64,000 nucleotides of DNA from SLST01 sp964458555 (GTDB taxonomy: Bacteria; Spirochaetota; Spirochaetia; DSM-27196; SLST01), in assembly GCA_964458555.1 (NCBI GenBank), contig CAYWJH010000001.1, positions 1 through 64,000 on the forward strand, read 5' to 3'. Made by a program: the position numbers and the translations under genes. Numbering within the stretch: the first letter of the stretch is position 1; each line of letters starts with the position of its first letter. Shown here one piece after another: positions 51,616-61,101 of the stretch. Under the pieces are notes generated by a model that worked only from the letters and a program-made list of their open reading frames with translations, was not told the origin of the DNA and made no database searches.

Positions 51616-53507
51616 CCCTTGACCTCATCGATCAGCTCGTCGGGAATGTCGTCGAACGACGCGTAGTTCATCGAGTAGAGCTTCGCGTACAGACCTTTCT
51701 TCTCCATGAGCTCCTCGTGGTTCCCGACTTCGACGACCTCGCCGTCCTGCAGAACGACGATCCTGTCGGACCCGCGGATCGTGGAGAGCCTATGGGCGAT
51801 GACGAGGCCGGTGCGGCCCTGCAGAAGCCGCTTGAGCGCCTGCTGGATCAGCTTCTCGGTGTAGCTGTCGATGTTCGCCGTCGCCTCGTCGAGCACGAGG
51901 ATCTTCGCGTCGGCGACGAGCGCGCGGGCGAAGCTGATGAGCTGTCTCTGGCCCTGCGAAAGGTTGCCGCCGCCTTGCTCGAGCGTCGTGTCGTATCCGT
52001 CGGGCAACTGCATGATGAGCTCGTGAGCGCCGACGGCCTTCGCCGCCTCCTCGATTTGCTCCATGGTCGCGTCGGTAGTGCGGTAACGGATGTTCTCGAG
52101 GATCGTGCCGGTGAACAGGAACGGCTCCTGGAGGACCATTGCGATGTTGTCGCCGAGCGATTTCTGGGTCACGTCGCGGACGTCGTGTCCGTCGATGAGA
52201 ATCTTCCCATCCCAGATGTCGTAGAACCGGTGCGCGAGCGCCGTGAGGCTCGTCTTGCCCGATCCGGTGGGCCCGACGAGCGCGACGGTCTCTCCCGGGT
52301 TCACCGTGAACGAGACGTTCTTCAGAATGGGCCGGTCGGGCTCGTACCCGAAGGTCACGTTCTGAAACTCGATCCGGCCGTCGATGTCGGTGAGCTCGTG
52401 CGCGTCGGGCTTGTCGGCGACGTCGACGTTGACGTCCATCACCTCGAAGATGCGGTGCCCGGACGCCATCGCGCGCTGCATGATGCTGTACTGCATCGTG
52501 ATCGAACGGATCGGCGCGAAGAAGCGTTGGACGTAGAAGATGAAGGCCACCATGATGCCGAGCTCGAGCGTCTGGTTGAGTACCATCGTACCGCCGACGA
52601 TGATGACCACGGCCATCGCGATGCCGGTGAGCGTGTCGACGATAGGGATCATGATCTGCGCGAACCGCGTTGCGCGGAGCTGCGCGGCGAGGTTCGCCTG
52701 CGCCTTGTCGTCGAAGAGCACGTAGTTCGTGTCCTCTCGCGCCATCGCCTGGACCGTGCGAACGCCGTTGATTCCTTCTGCGAGCGCTCCGTTGGTGGTG
52801 GAGCTCGCGTGGCGGGCCCCGATGAACGCCTTACGCGCGCGCGGGAGCCATACGAAGCGCACGACAAAGAGTACGGGAACGATCGCGAGCGTCAGCAGTC
52901 CGAGCTCGAGGTGGAGCGTGAGGATGACGGCGATGATTCCCGTCAGCAGGACGACGTCTCCCACCGCGAAGATCGACGACTCGAGAAACTGCTGCAACGC
53001 GTGCACGTCGCCCTGGAGGCGCGACATCAGGCGTCCTACCTCGGTCTTGTCCATGAACGAGAGCGAGATTCGCTGCAGATGCTCGAACATGGAACGCCGC
53101 ATGTCGAAGAGGACGCGTTCGCCTATCTCGCTCGCGAGCCGTTCCTGGATGTAGTTCGCCGCGTAGTTCACGAGGATCACGACGCCGAAGACCGCGGCTG
53201 CGATGTAGAGAATCCTGCTGCTCGCGTCGTCGCCGACGAGCGCCTCGTCGATGGTCGCTCTGATGATCAGCGGTACCGCGAGCTGCGTCGCGGTGAACAG
53301 GAGCACTCCGAGCAGCGCGAAGACGATCTGCTTCTTGTACGGGCGGACAAACGGAGCGAAACGTCCCACCACGTGCGCGTCGAATACCCGTCCGAAGAGC
53401 TGCTCGTCGCGGCTGATCTGTGAACCGACTACCGCGAGCGGCGGTCGCTCCACCCTGGGTATGTCGTAATCGTGAAACTCTTCCCGTATTCTATTCTGCG
53501 AAGACAT
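51597..53507 (-). CDS. ABC exporter half-transporter, catalytic subunit of a heterodimer
   Basis: 636 residues. Six-helix exporter transmembrane domain, then the ATPase: GPTGSGKTS (Walker A), signature NLSQGQRQL and Walker B ILVLDEATANIDS with the catalytic glutamate. H-loop IAHRLSTIR. ATG 53507 has TAGGGG 7 bases upstream; an in-frame TTG two codons earlier is less likely. It begins 9 bases after its partner. The pair resembles TM287/288 or BmrCD heterodimeric multidrug/lipid exporters. Substrate unknown. Confidence 0.93.
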   Translation of the reverse strand: MSSQNRIREEFHDYDIPRVERPPLAVVGSQISRDEQLFGRVFDAHVVGRFAPFVRPYKKQIVFALLGVLLFTATQLAVPLIIRATIDEALVGDDASSRILYIAAAVFGVVILVNYAANYIQERLASEIGERVLFDMRRSMFEHLQRISLSFMDKTEVGRLMSRLQGDVHALQQFLESSIFAVGDVVLLTGIIAVILTLHLELGLLTLAIVPVLFVVRFVWLPRARKAFIGARHASSTTNGALAEGINGVRTVQAMAREDTNYVLFDDKAQANLAAQLRATRFAQIMIPIVDTLTGIAMAVVIIVGGTMVLNQTLELGIMVAFIFYVQRFFAPIRSITMQYSIMQRAMASGHRIFEVMDVNVDVADKPDAHELTDIDGRIEFQNVTFGYEPDRPILKNVSFTVNPGETVALVGPTGSGKTSLTALAHRFYDIWDGKILIDGHDVRDVTQKSLGDNIAMVLQEPFLFTGTILENIRYRTTDATMEQIEEAAKAVGAHELIMQLPDGYDTTLEQGGGNLSQGQRQLISFARALVADAKILVLDEATANIDSYTEKLIQQALKRLLQGRTGLVIAHRLSTIRGSDRIVVLQDGEVVEVGNHEELMEKKGLYAKLYSMNYASFDDIPDELIDEVKGDQSTT

Positions 53508-53516
53508 ATGCAACCC

Positions 53517-55361
53517 CTAGTGCAGCAGGCTTTCGTCTACCGGATTCGACTGCAGCTCGTGGAGCGCAGCGTAGCGTCCGCCCTGCGCGAGCAGCGATTC
53601 GTGGTCTCCCCGCTCTACGACGTGCCCGTCGTCGATGAAGAGGATCTCGTTCGCGTGCATCAGCGAGCTCAGTCGGTGCGAAATGATGATCACCACAGAA
53701 TCCGCAGAGTGTTCCTTCAGCGAGCCGAGGATCCGCTGTTCGGTCGCCGCGTCGATTGCGGCGGTGGAATCGTCGAAGACGAGGATCGACGGCTGCATGA
53801 CCAGCGCCCGGGCGATGACGAGCCGCTGGCGTTGCCCGCCGGAAAGCGAGACGCCGCGCTCTCCCACGAGCGTCTCGTAGTCACGCGGAAGGCCCCTGAT
53901 GTAGCTGTGCAGCTGGGCGATGTTGGCGGCGTTGGTGATACGGTCGCGGTCGGCCCACGGGTCGCCGTAGGCGACGTTGTTCTCGATTCCCGCGGTGAAC
54001 AGGAAGATGTCCTGCTGGATCACGCCGACCTGAGAGCGCAGCGACTTGAGCGTAACGTCGCGGACGTCCTGGCCGTCGATCGAGATGCTCCCCGCCGAGA
54101 CGTCGTAGAAGCGGGGGATGAGGTGCGCGATCGTCGACTTGCCGGCGCCCGGCGGGCCCACGATGCCCACCGTCCGGCCGCGTCGCGTTTCGAAGCTCAC
54201 GTTCGACAGCACGGGGACCTTTTCGTCGCCGAGCTGGTACGCGAAGCCCACGTTATCGAACCGGAGCACCGCGTCGGTCACCGCGAGCGGCTTCGCGTCG
54301 GGCTTGTCCCTGATGTCCGGCTCTTCGTCGAGCACCGTGAACAAGCGCTCGCCCGAGGTCGTGGCCCGAGCGATCGCGTTGACGAGCAAGCCGAGCTGGC
54401 GCACCGGCATCTGCAGCACCGTCATATAGGCGAGGAACTCGGTGAGCCGCCCGACGGTGATCTCGCCGGCGAGCGTCTTCTGGCCGCCGACGAGCAGGAC
54501 GAGGCCCATCGAAACGTAGAAGGCGAACGTCATCGCGGTGCCGTTCGCCACGCGCGTCCGGATACGCTCGTACGTGATCTCCTTGGCCTGGTCGCTCGCC
54601 TCGTCGAACTTGCCCATCTCGTAGTCCTGCGCGGCGAAGGCGCGGACGACGCGAATACCCTGGAGGTTCTCCTCCATTACCCGGGTCAGGTACGACAGAC
54701 GTTCCTGGAGGCGGTGCCAGCTCTCGCGCAGCGAGAGCCTCGCGTCGATCGCGCGCCATCCGACGAAGGGCACGAAGCTCAGCGCGAGGACGCCGAGGAA
54801 CCAGTCGGCGGCGATGAGCCGGTACGAGCCGATTCCGATCAGGAGCGCGAGGAAAATGACGCGCTTGATTCCCGTGTTCACGAACAGCCGCACACCCTCG
54901 ACGTCGAGCATTCCCCGCGTGATGAGGTCGCCCGAGTGGGCGTGATCGTGGTAGCGGAAGTCGAGCCGCTGGATCTTGTCGTAGATCGCGACGCGGAGCT
55001 CGTAGCCAATGTGCTGGCCGACCGCTTCGCCAAGGTAATTGTGAAGCATCGTGAACAGACCGCGCAGCACGCTCGCGCCGAACAGGAGCACACCGGTTAC
55101 CAGCAACGCCTGGCGTGCGTCGGTCATCGTGCCGGCGCCGCGGAGCATTCCGTAGGCGTTGTCGACGGCGGCGCCAAGGTAGCGGGGAATGTACAGCTGG
55201 AAAACGACGGCCACGATGAGCGCGCCGATCGCCGCGGTCATCCGCCACGGATAGCGAAACGCCATCCGTGTGACCCGGCCGATCACGTCGAAACCTTCTA
55301 CCATTTTCCGGAACGTGAACCGTCCCGACTCTCGCGGTTGTGCAGTTGGTATGGATTTCAT
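53517..55361 (-). CDS. ABC exporter half-transporter, degenerate-site subunit of a heterodimer
   Basis: 614 residues with an N-terminal exporter transmembrane domain and an ATPase: GPPGAGKST, signature SLSGGQRQR and ISHRLSS. Walker B reads ILVFDDSTAAIDA, so Asp replaces the catalytic Glu. That swap marks the non-hydrolysing site of heterodimeric exporters such as TM287 or BmrC. First gene of the minus-strand pair. An A/T-rich TAGGAT lies about 14 bases before the ATG. Confidence 0.93.
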   Translation of the reverse strand: MKSIPTAQPRESGRFTFRKMVEGFDVIGRVTRMAFRYPWRMTAAIGALIVAVVFQLYIPRYLGAAVDNAYGMLRGAGTMTDARQALLVTGVLLFGASVLRGLFTMLHNYLGEAVGQHIGYELRVAIYDKIQRLDFRYHDHAHSGDLITRGMLDVEGVRLFVNTGIKRVIFLALLIGIGSYRLIAADWFLGVLALSFVPFVGWRAIDARLSLRESWHRLQERLSYLTRVMEENLQGIRVVRAFAAQDYEMGKFDEASDQAKEITYERIRTRVANGTAMTFAFYVSMGLVLLVGGQKTLAGEITVGRLTEFLAYMTVLQMPVRQLGLLVNAIARATTSGERLFTVLDEEPDIRDKPDAKPLAVTDAVLRFDNVGFAYQLGDEKVPVLSNVSFETRRGRTVGIVGPPGAGKSTIAHLIPRFYDVSAGSISIDGQDVRDVTLKSLRSQVGVIQQDIFLFTAGIENNVAYGDPWADRDRITNAANIAQLHSYIRGLPRDYETLVGERGVSLSGGQRQRLVIARALVMQPSILVFDDSTAAIDAATEQRILGSLKEHSADSVVIIISHRLSSLMHANEILFIDDGHVVERGDHESLLAQGGRYAALHELQSNPVDESLLH

Positions 55362-55533
55362 AGGCAGGTGTTCCTATCCTATCCCCCTCGAATACGAGGT
55401 GCAATCGTTGGCGGACGAAATTCGCGCCGATTCGCGAGCTTTCCGCGTGCGAAACCCTCGCTCACTGTGGGGATCTCATGAACATCCTCAATTCCAACGC
55501 CACGGTCAATACGGTCCAGCCGATGCGCGACGA

Positions 55534-55562
55534 TTGCCATCGCGGCGACTCGTTCATACACT
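55534..55562 (+). promoter_or_regulatory. Leaderless-type promoter of the dihydrouridine synthase gene
   Basis: -35 TTGCCA (55534-55539), 17 bp, -10 TACACT (55557-55562), then 7 bases to GTG 55570. Both hexamers are one or two changes from consensus. Confidence 0.7.
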
Positions 55563-55569
55563 CCTACCC

Positions 55570-56565
55570 GTGCAGAACCTCTGGCAGCGCCTGCCTCGCC
55601 CCATCCACGCGCTCGCGCCGATGGAGGACGTCACGGATACCGTCTTCCGCCGTATCGTCGCCTCCTGCGGGGCTCCCGACGTCTTCTTTACCGAGTTTAT
55701 CCACACCGATGTCGTTCTCGCCCCGCGCGGGAACCGCCCCGGGGTGACGCCGCGGCTCGAGTTCACGCCTGCCGAGCGTCCGCTCGTCGCGCAGATCTGG
55801 GGGACCGATCCCGAGTCGTACGCCCGTGCCGCGGTGCGGCTCGGACACATGGGGTTCGACGGCGTCGACATCAACATGGGCTGCCCCGTCCGTAAGATAC
55901 GCAGCAAGGGCGCGTGCTCGGCGTTGATCCGCACGCCCGCGCTCGCCGCCGAGCTCATTGCCGCGGCGAAGGAGGGCGGGTTGCCGGTCAGCGTGAAGAC
56001 GAGGATCGGCCGTGACCGTCTGCAGACCGAGGCGTGGATCGGGCACATTCTCGAGCAGAACCTCGACGCGCTCACCGTCCACGGGCGCGCGGCCGAACAG
56101 GAGAGCGATGGGCGGGCCGATTGGGCCGAGATCGCGCTCGCGGCGAAGCTGCGTCGGGCAATGGGTGTCTCGACCACCGTGCTCGGAAACGGAGACGTGA
56201 CGAGCCGCGCTCAGGCCGACGAGCTCTGCGCCCGCTACGATATGGATGGAGTCATGGTCGGTCGCGGCGTGTTCGCAGATCCGTACCTCTTTGCGACCGA
56301 CGGCCGCGCCGGCACCTTCGCCGCCGCCGCGCCGGAGGCGAAGATCGACCTTCTCCTGCGCCACCTGCGGCTCTACCGCGAGACGTGGGGAGACACGCGA
56401 AACTACGAGATCCTGAAGAAATTCTACAAGGTCTACCTTGTCGGCTTCGAGGGTGGCGACGATCTGCGCGAACGGCTCAACGAGACGCACGACTACGACG
56501 CCGCCGAGCGGGTCCTCGCCGAGTGGACGTCCGGCACGCGCTCCGGCGCGGGAGCGTCGGCATGA
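55570..56565 (+). CDS. tRNA-dihydrouridine synthase
   Basis: 331 residues from GTG 55570. FMN-binding barrel with the Dus motifs APMEDVTDTVFRR, FFTEFIHTD, DINMGCPVRK followed by KGACSALI (catalytic cysteine), VSVKTRIG, LTVHGRAAEQ, VLGNGDV and GVMVGRGVFADPYLF. Reduces specific uridines in tRNA with NADPH. GTG is preferred over longer in-frame starts because it matches the family N-terminus and the promoter immediately upstream. Which Dus subfamily cannot be fixed by eye. Its stop overlaps the start of the radical SAM remnant by ATGA. Confidence 0.93.
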   Translation: MQNLWQRLPRPIHALAPMEDVTDTVFRRIVASCGAPDVFFTEFIHTDVVLAPRGNRPGVTPRLEFTPAERPLVAQIWGTDPESYARAAVRLGHMGFDGVDINMGCPVRKIRSKGACSALIRTPALAAELIAAAKEGGLPVSVKTRIGRDRLQTEAWIGHILEQNLDALTVHGRAAEQESDGRADWAEIALAAKLRRAMGVSTTVLGNGDVTSRAQADELCARYDMDGVMVGRGVFADPYLFATDGRAGTFAAAAPEAKIDLLLRHLRLYRETWGDTRNYEILKKFYKVYLVGFEGGDDLRERLNETHDYDAAERVLAEWTSGTRSGAGASA

Positions 56566-57055
56566 GCGCCCGCGTGCGAAGCGCGCCGCGCGCGCTGCTC
56601 GTCCAGCCGCCGGTCTACGACTTCGCGCTCTACGACCTGTTCATCTACCCGTTCGGTCTCCTGCGCATCGGCCGATGGCTCGCCGACGCCGGCTACGACG
56701 TAACGCTCGTCGACGGGCTGTCGCGCGGACGCTCCGCCCGTGAGGTGCGACGCGACGCGCCTGGTCGCGGCAAGATCGCCCGCCGGCGGAGGGGCTGCTC
56801 GCGCGCGGCGTGATGCCGCACGTATCCGAGTACTCGCCCGTGCCCGGATCGCGTCTGTTCGCCGAGGCGTGCCGCGCGAGCAGGTACCCGCTCGCCGAGG
56901 AGCCGCTGTGCCACAACAACACCGCGTTTCCGACCGCCTGGGAAAGCTTCACGCGCGGCGATCTCGCGCGGATCAAGCGCCGCGCCGCCGACGGACGACG
57001 GCACCTCGCCTCAGCCCCACAGCCTTTGCGAAGCGCACCCGGGCTGCTACGATAG
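56562..57055 (+). pseudogene. Internally deleted B12-binding-domain radical SAM gene
   Basis: The first 70 or so residues (ALLVQPPVYDFALYDLFIY, then FGLLRIGRWLADAGYDVTLVDG and PGRGKIA) match the start of cobalamin-binding-domain radical SAM proteins. Immediately afterwards, in another frame (from about 56785), comes what looks like the C-terminal end of the same family: LLARGVMPHVSEYSPVPGSRLF, AEEPLCHNNT, AFPTAWESFTRGDLARIKRRA. The middle, including the CxxxCxxC cluster site, is missing, roughly 300 residues. The original gene would have been translationally coupled to the dihydrouridine synthase (ATGA). Either a real deletion or an assembly collapse. Confidence 0.7.
57026..57053 (+). promoter_or_regulatory. 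Promoter of pcm
   Basis: -35 TTGCGA (57026-57031), 16 bp, extended -10 TGC-TACGAT (hexamer 57048-57053), then 5 bases to GTG 57059. It lies within the tail of the radical SAM remnant. Confidence 0.55.
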
Positions 57056-57058
57056 GGT

Positions 57059-57664
57059 GTGAGTCTCGATTACCTCGCCAATCAGGGGATTACGAGTTCG
57101 CGGGTGCTCGCCGCGCTACGCTCGGTACCGCGCGACCGCTTTGTCCGGCGGGACGAGGCTGCCGACGCGTACGCGAACCGGCCGCTTCCCATCGGCTTCG
57201 GCCAGACGATCTCGCAGCCCTACATCGTCGGCTACATGACGCAGGAGCTCGACATTCGCTCGAACGATCGCGTGCTCGAAGTGGGAACGGGAAGCGGCTA
57301 TCAGACCGCCGTGCTCGCCGAGCTCTCCGACGACGTCTATTCGGTGGAAATCGTGCCCGAGCTCGCCGCTCGCGCCAGGTCGACGCTCGACGAGCTCGGG
57401 TACACACAGGTTCGTACGAAGGTCGGCAACGGTCGGGAGGGCTGGCCCGAGCACGCGCCTTACGACGCGGTTGTCGTTACCGCCGCAAGCGAGTCGGTGC
57501 CGCAGCCGCTGGTCGATCAACTCGCGAGCGACGGCCGCATGATCATCCCGCTCGGCGCGAGTCCCGTAGCTCAGGAGCTGGTGATGATCCGCAAGGACGC
57601 ACGCGGTCGTCTGTCCCGCACGAACCTGCTTCCGGTCCGGTTCGTCCCGCTCACCGGCGCATGA
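57059..57664 (+). CDS. pcm: Protein-L-isoaspartate O-methyltransferase
   Basis: 201 residues, GTG start. PCMT features: VPRDRFVRRDEAADAYANRPLPIGFGQTISQP (seen as consecutive motifs VPRDRFV, AYANRPLPIG and GQTISQP), the SAM-binding VLEVGTGSGYQTAVLAEL, VYSVEIVPELA, and YDAVVVTAA. It repairs isoaspartyl residues in aged proteins. The stop overlaps the THUMP methyltransferase start (ATGA). Confidence 0.95.
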   Translation: MSLDYLANQGITSSRVLAALRSVPRDRFVRRDEAADAYANRPLPIGFGQTISQPYIVGYMTQELDIRSNDRVLEVGTGSGYQTAVLAELSDDVYSVEIVPELAARARSTLDELGYTQVRTKVGNGREGWPEHAPYDAVVVTAASESVPQPLVDQLASDGRMIIPLGASPVAQELVMIRKDARGRLSRTNLLPVRFVPLTGA

Positions 57665-58812
57665 CGATCAAGGTTACCACCGCCCCGGGCATCGAGGACG
57701 TCGCGCGCGACGAGTGCTCGCGGCTCTTCGCCGACGCCGGCATTCCGGTGCTCGAGAGCAGGGTCGAGGCGTTCGGGCTCGCCGGGGTGGTCGCGTTCAC
57801 GCTCGGCGACGAGGTCGTCTTCGAGCAGGTCCGCCGCGCCGATCCGCTGTCGCGGGCGCGCTCGCTCTTCCATGTGACCGTGCACACCGCTGAGCTCGAA
57901 TGGGACGGCTCCACGCTCGAAAGCCTGCTCGACGCGCTGAGCCGCATCGACTTCGGTGAGATGAAGCGCACGACGAGCTTCCGCGTCTCCTGCAGCCGGG
58001 TCGGCGATCACGGCTTCCAGAGCCCTCAGGTCGAGCGCGAGACCGGTGCGATCCTCCAGGAGCGCTACGGGACCGCGGTCGACCTCGAACGATACACGCT
58101 TCACGTCAAGGTCGACATCGTCGGTGATCGCGCCTTCTGTGGCTACCAGCTCACCGGCCGCAAGGGGCTCGACCGCCGGCACCGCTGGGTCTACCACCCC
58201 CGTGTTACGTTGCGCACGCCCATCGCGTACGCAATGCTCGTGCTGAGCGGGTTTGCGAGAAAGCCCGGGGCGTTGCACGACCCCTTCTGCGGATCAGGGA
58301 CGATCCTCCTCGAGGCGGCTGGTGTCCTCGCGGACCGCGACGCGCGAGACCGGTCGGCCGTGCGCGTGTCCGGGAGCGATCTGCGACTGGAGGCTGTCGA
58401 AGGCGCCCGGGCGAACCTTGGCGCCGCCGGGCTCGAGTCCGTCCTCGTTGCGCGCCACGACGCGCGCGAGCTCGGCTCACTCCTCGAGCGACGCTCGCTC
58501 GACTACATCGTCACCAATCCGCCCTTCGGGATCCGCCTCGGCCGAGGCTCGAACTTCCACGCGCTCTACCGGGACTTCCTGACCGGCGCGGCGGCGGCGC
58601 TTCGTGCCGGCGGCGTGCTCGCGCTGCTCGTCGGCAAGCGCCGCGGTCTGTTCAACCGGACGCTGCAAGCGTATCCCGAGTTCGAGGTGCAGGGCGTGCG
58701 CATCGTCGAGATGGGCGGTGTATACGCCGCGCTCTTTCTCCTGCGGCGGACCGCCGTCGACGAGCAGACGATCCGGGCCGAGCTCGAGGCCGGTGGATAC
58801 CCGGCATCGTAG
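57661..58812 (+). CDS. THUMP-domain RNA guanine-N2 methyltransferase (RlmL/Trm14-like)
   Basis: 383 residues. N-terminal ferredoxin-like plus THUMP region (TAPGIEDVARDECSRLFADA; SFRVSCSRVGDHGFQS), then a Rossmann methyltransferase with HDPFCGSGTILLEAAG (SAM site) and the catalytic motif IVTNPPFG typical of N2-guanine and other amino-methylating enzymes. The RTPIAYAML motif precedes it. Target is probably tRNA position 6 or 23S rRNA G2445; not resolvable by eye. ATGA overlap with pcm. Confidence 0.92.
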   Translation: MTIKVTTAPGIEDVARDECSRLFADAGIPVLESRVEAFGLAGVVAFTLGDEVVFEQVRRADPLSRARSLFHVTVHTAELEWDGSTLESLLDALSRIDFGEMKRTTSFRVSCSRVGDHGFQSPQVERETGAILQERYGTAVDLERYTLHVKVDIVGDRAFCGYQLTGRKGLDRRHRWVYHPRVTLRTPIAYAMLVLSGFARKPGALHDPFCGSGTILLEAAGVLADRDARDRSAVRVSGSDLRLEAVEGARANLGAAGLESVLVARHDARELGSLLERRSLDYIVTNPPFGIRLGRGSNFHALYRDFLTGAAAALRAGGVLALLVGKRRGLFNRTLQAYPEFEVQGVRIVEMGGVYAALFLLRRTAVDEQTIRAELEAGGYPAS

Positions 58813-58832
58813 CGTAACGGGCCCCGGCGAGC

Positions 58833-58861
58833 TTTACACCCTGCTCGCCATCTTCTACTAT
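58833..58861 (+). promoter_or_regulatory. Leaderless-type promoter of the chemoreceptor gene
   Basis: -35 TTTACA (58833-58838), 17 bp, -10 TACTAT (58856-58861), then 8 bases to the ATG at 58870. Clean sigma-70-type spacing. Confidence 0.7.
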
Positions 58862-58869
58862 CATCGACC

Positions 58870-61041
58870 ATGAACGCACGACCGCGGTCTTCGTTGAGAG
58901 CACGGCTCCTGCTGCTTGCGCTGGTGCCGCTCGTCGGCCTCCTCGCCGCGACCGCGATCGTGGTGCTGCGCATGCAGAACGACGTCGTCGAATGCCTGAC
59001 GGTCGAACAGCTGACGACGCTGTCGGTCGACCTCGCCGACGTCGCTTCCTCGCTCGCCGACGAGCGCGACGCCTCCGTGCTGCGGGCGAGCGGCGCCGAA
59101 TTCGGTCCGCCGGTCGACGCCTCCCGAGAAGCGGTCGACGCCGCCGTCGAGCGCTTCCGCGGTGATCGCGCGCGGTACTCCTTTCCCGCGCGTCCAACCG
59201 TTGAGGAGCGTCTGCGCGCAATCGCCGACGATCTCGGTCGGCTCGGCGAGATCCGGGCACGCTTCGACACCGGATCCGAGACTCCCAAGGAGCTCTTTGG
59301 CGCGTACGACCCGATTGTCCGATCGATCGTCGAGCACATCACCGAGGTAGGAAAGATTCCCCAACGCGCGGACGTCTCGCGACGCGCGCTCGCCTTCGGT
59401 CGGCTACTCGCCTCGCACGCTGCGCTCGCCCGGCAGCGCATTCTCGTCGCCTCCGCGCTCGCCGGCGACGGCGTGACCGTTCGTCCGTTGCCGGACGGGT
59501 ACGCCGCCGGGTCGCGCGGGGTCGTCTATCGCGAGCTGTTTCTCGACCTTGCCGATCCCGCGGAGGCGGACGCCTACCGCGAGGCGCTCGCAGCCCCGGC
59601 TGTGGGCGAAGCGGAGTCGGTCGCCGACGCGTTGCTCGCCGGTGCGGTGACGCCGGACGGAGAGATCGGCGCTTCGCAGTGGTACACGACGGCCACGGCG
59701 CGGCTCGAGACGTTGCGCGCCCCCGCCGCGCGGGCCGCAGGCGCTCTCCTCGAGTTTGCCCGCACGGACCGGATCGCCGCCGCCCGCACGCGTACCGTCG
59801 CGCTCGTCGTCGCGCTCGCGGTCATTCTCGCCACGCTTGCGATCCTCGTCGCGATCTACCGGGCCACCTTGTTGCAGCTCGGGGCCGAGCCGGCGGTCGT
59901 CGAGCGCCTCTCCGCGGCGCTGAGCGAGGGCGACCTGACGCATGCCTTCGGCGTGACCCGCGATTCCGGGGGCCGCGATTCCGGCGTCCACGAGGCGATC
60001 GTGGCCACCACGCAGCGGCTGCACGCGACGATGAGCGTGCTCCAGACGCAGACCGGTGAGAGCCTGGAGATGAGCCGGTCGCTGCAGGAGAGCGCGCAGG
60101 CGAGCTCCGGTGCGGTTGCGCGCGTGAGCGAAGGGCTTTCGAGCGTGGACGAGGACGCGAACGGACTCGACGATCGGATCCAGTCGTCGACCGCGGCGGT
60201 CGAGCAGATTCAGCATACCGTCACGAACGTGGCCCGACTGATCAACGAGCAATCGGCGGCGGTGAACGAGAGCTCGGCGGCGATCGAGGAGATGACCGCG
60301 TCGATCCGCAACGTCGCGCGAATCGCGCGCGAGCGCGAGGAGACCAGCCACAAGTTGCGCGAGATAACCGATACGGGTGCCGAGTACCTCGAATCGACCG
60401 AAGATGTGATCCGGCGCGTGAGCCAGTCGACCGACTCAATGATCGAGGTCATCGAGATGATCAACGGGTTCTCGAGCCAGACGAATATGCTCGCGATGAA
60501 CGCCGCGATTGAGGCGGCACACGCGGGCGAAGCAGGCAAGGGCTTCGCCGTCGTCGCAGAGGAGATCCGGCGACTCGCCGAGTCGGTGGGTGAGAACGCC
60601 CAGACGATCTCGACCGGACTCAACGATACGGTCGAGCGCATCCAGGAGGCCATGCGCGCGAGCCAGGCGACTGGCGAAACGTTCGATCAGGTGAGCGCCG
60701 AGGTCCGCGAGGCGACGGCGAGCTTTGCAGAGATCGTGCAGAGCATGAGCGAGCTCTCGGGCGGCACCGGCGAAGTTCTGAAGGCGATGCAGAGCCTCAC
60801 CGATATCACGTCGCAGATCAAAAGCGCCTCCACCGAGATGGAGAGCGGGGCGAGCGAGATCACCGGTTCCATGGAGTCGGTTGGCACGATATCGCGGAGC
60901 GTTCGTGAGGCGATCGCGTCGATCGCCGCCGGAGCGGGCGAGATCCGTGAAGCCGCCGATGACGTCGCCCGGGCCGGCGAAGAGAACCGGCGCCGCATCC
61001 GGGAGATACACGAGCAGCTAAGCTTCTTCCGCACGGAGTAG
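58870..61041 (+). CDS. Methyl-accepting chemotaxis protein with NIT-type sensor domain
   Basis: 723 residues. Transmembrane helix 1 at about 13-33 and helix 2 at about 309-329 flank a large all-helical external domain of about 275 residues. Its start (LADVASSLADERDASVLRASG, with a regular R..VDAAVERFRGD) and its second half (ALARQRILVASALAGDG) match the nitrate/nitrite-sensing NIT domain pattern. After helix 2 come a short HAMP-like segment and the signalling hairpin with tip QTNMLAMNAAIEAAHAGEAGKG and EEIRRLAESVGENA. No C-terminal CheR-binding pentapeptide. Ligand inferred only from fold. Confidence 0.88.
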   Translation: MNARPRSSLRARLLLLALVPLVGLLAATAIVVLRMQNDVVECLTVEQLTTLSVDLADVASSLADERDASVLRASGAEFGPPVDASREAVDAAVERFRGDRARYSFPARPTVEERLRAIADDLGRLGEIRARFDTGSETPKELFGAYDPIVRSIVEHITEVGKIPQRADVSRRALAFGRLLASHAALARQRILVASALAGDGVTVRPLPDGYAAGSRGVVYRELFLDLADPAEADAYREALAAPAVGEAESVADALLAGAVTPDGEIGASQWYTTATARLETLRAPAARAAGALLEFARTDRIAAARTRTVALVVALAVILATLAILVAIYRATLLQLGAEPAVVERLSAALSEGDLTHAFGVTRDSGGRDSGVHEAIVATTQRLHATMSVLQTQTGESLEMSRSLQESAQASSGAVARVSEGLSSVDEDANGLDDRIQSSTAAVEQIQHTVTNVARLINEQSAAVNESSAAIEEMTASIRNVARIAREREETSHKLREITDTGAEYLESTEDVIRRVSQSTDSMIEVIEMINGFSSQTNMLAMNAAIEAAHAGEAGKGFAVVAEEIRRLAESVGENAQTISTGLNDTVERIQEAMRASQATGETFDQVSAEVREATASFAEIVQSMSELSGGTGEVLKAMQSLTDITSQIKSASTEMESGASEITGSMESVGTISRSVREAIASIAAGAGEIREAADDVARAGEENRRRIREIHEQLSFFRTE

Positions 61042-61063
61042 CTTCCCCCGGCGACGGTCGGTC

Positions 61064-61092
61064 GTGACCGGATAGCTGCGGTCTGCTATGCT
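61064..61092 (+). promoter_or_regulatory. Promoter of the deaminase gene
   Basis: GTGACC (61064-61069), 17 bp, extended -10 TGC-TATGCT (hexamer 61087-61092), then 9 bases to ATG 61102. Confidence 0.5.
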
Positions 61093-61101
61093 GATTGCGC
61101 G

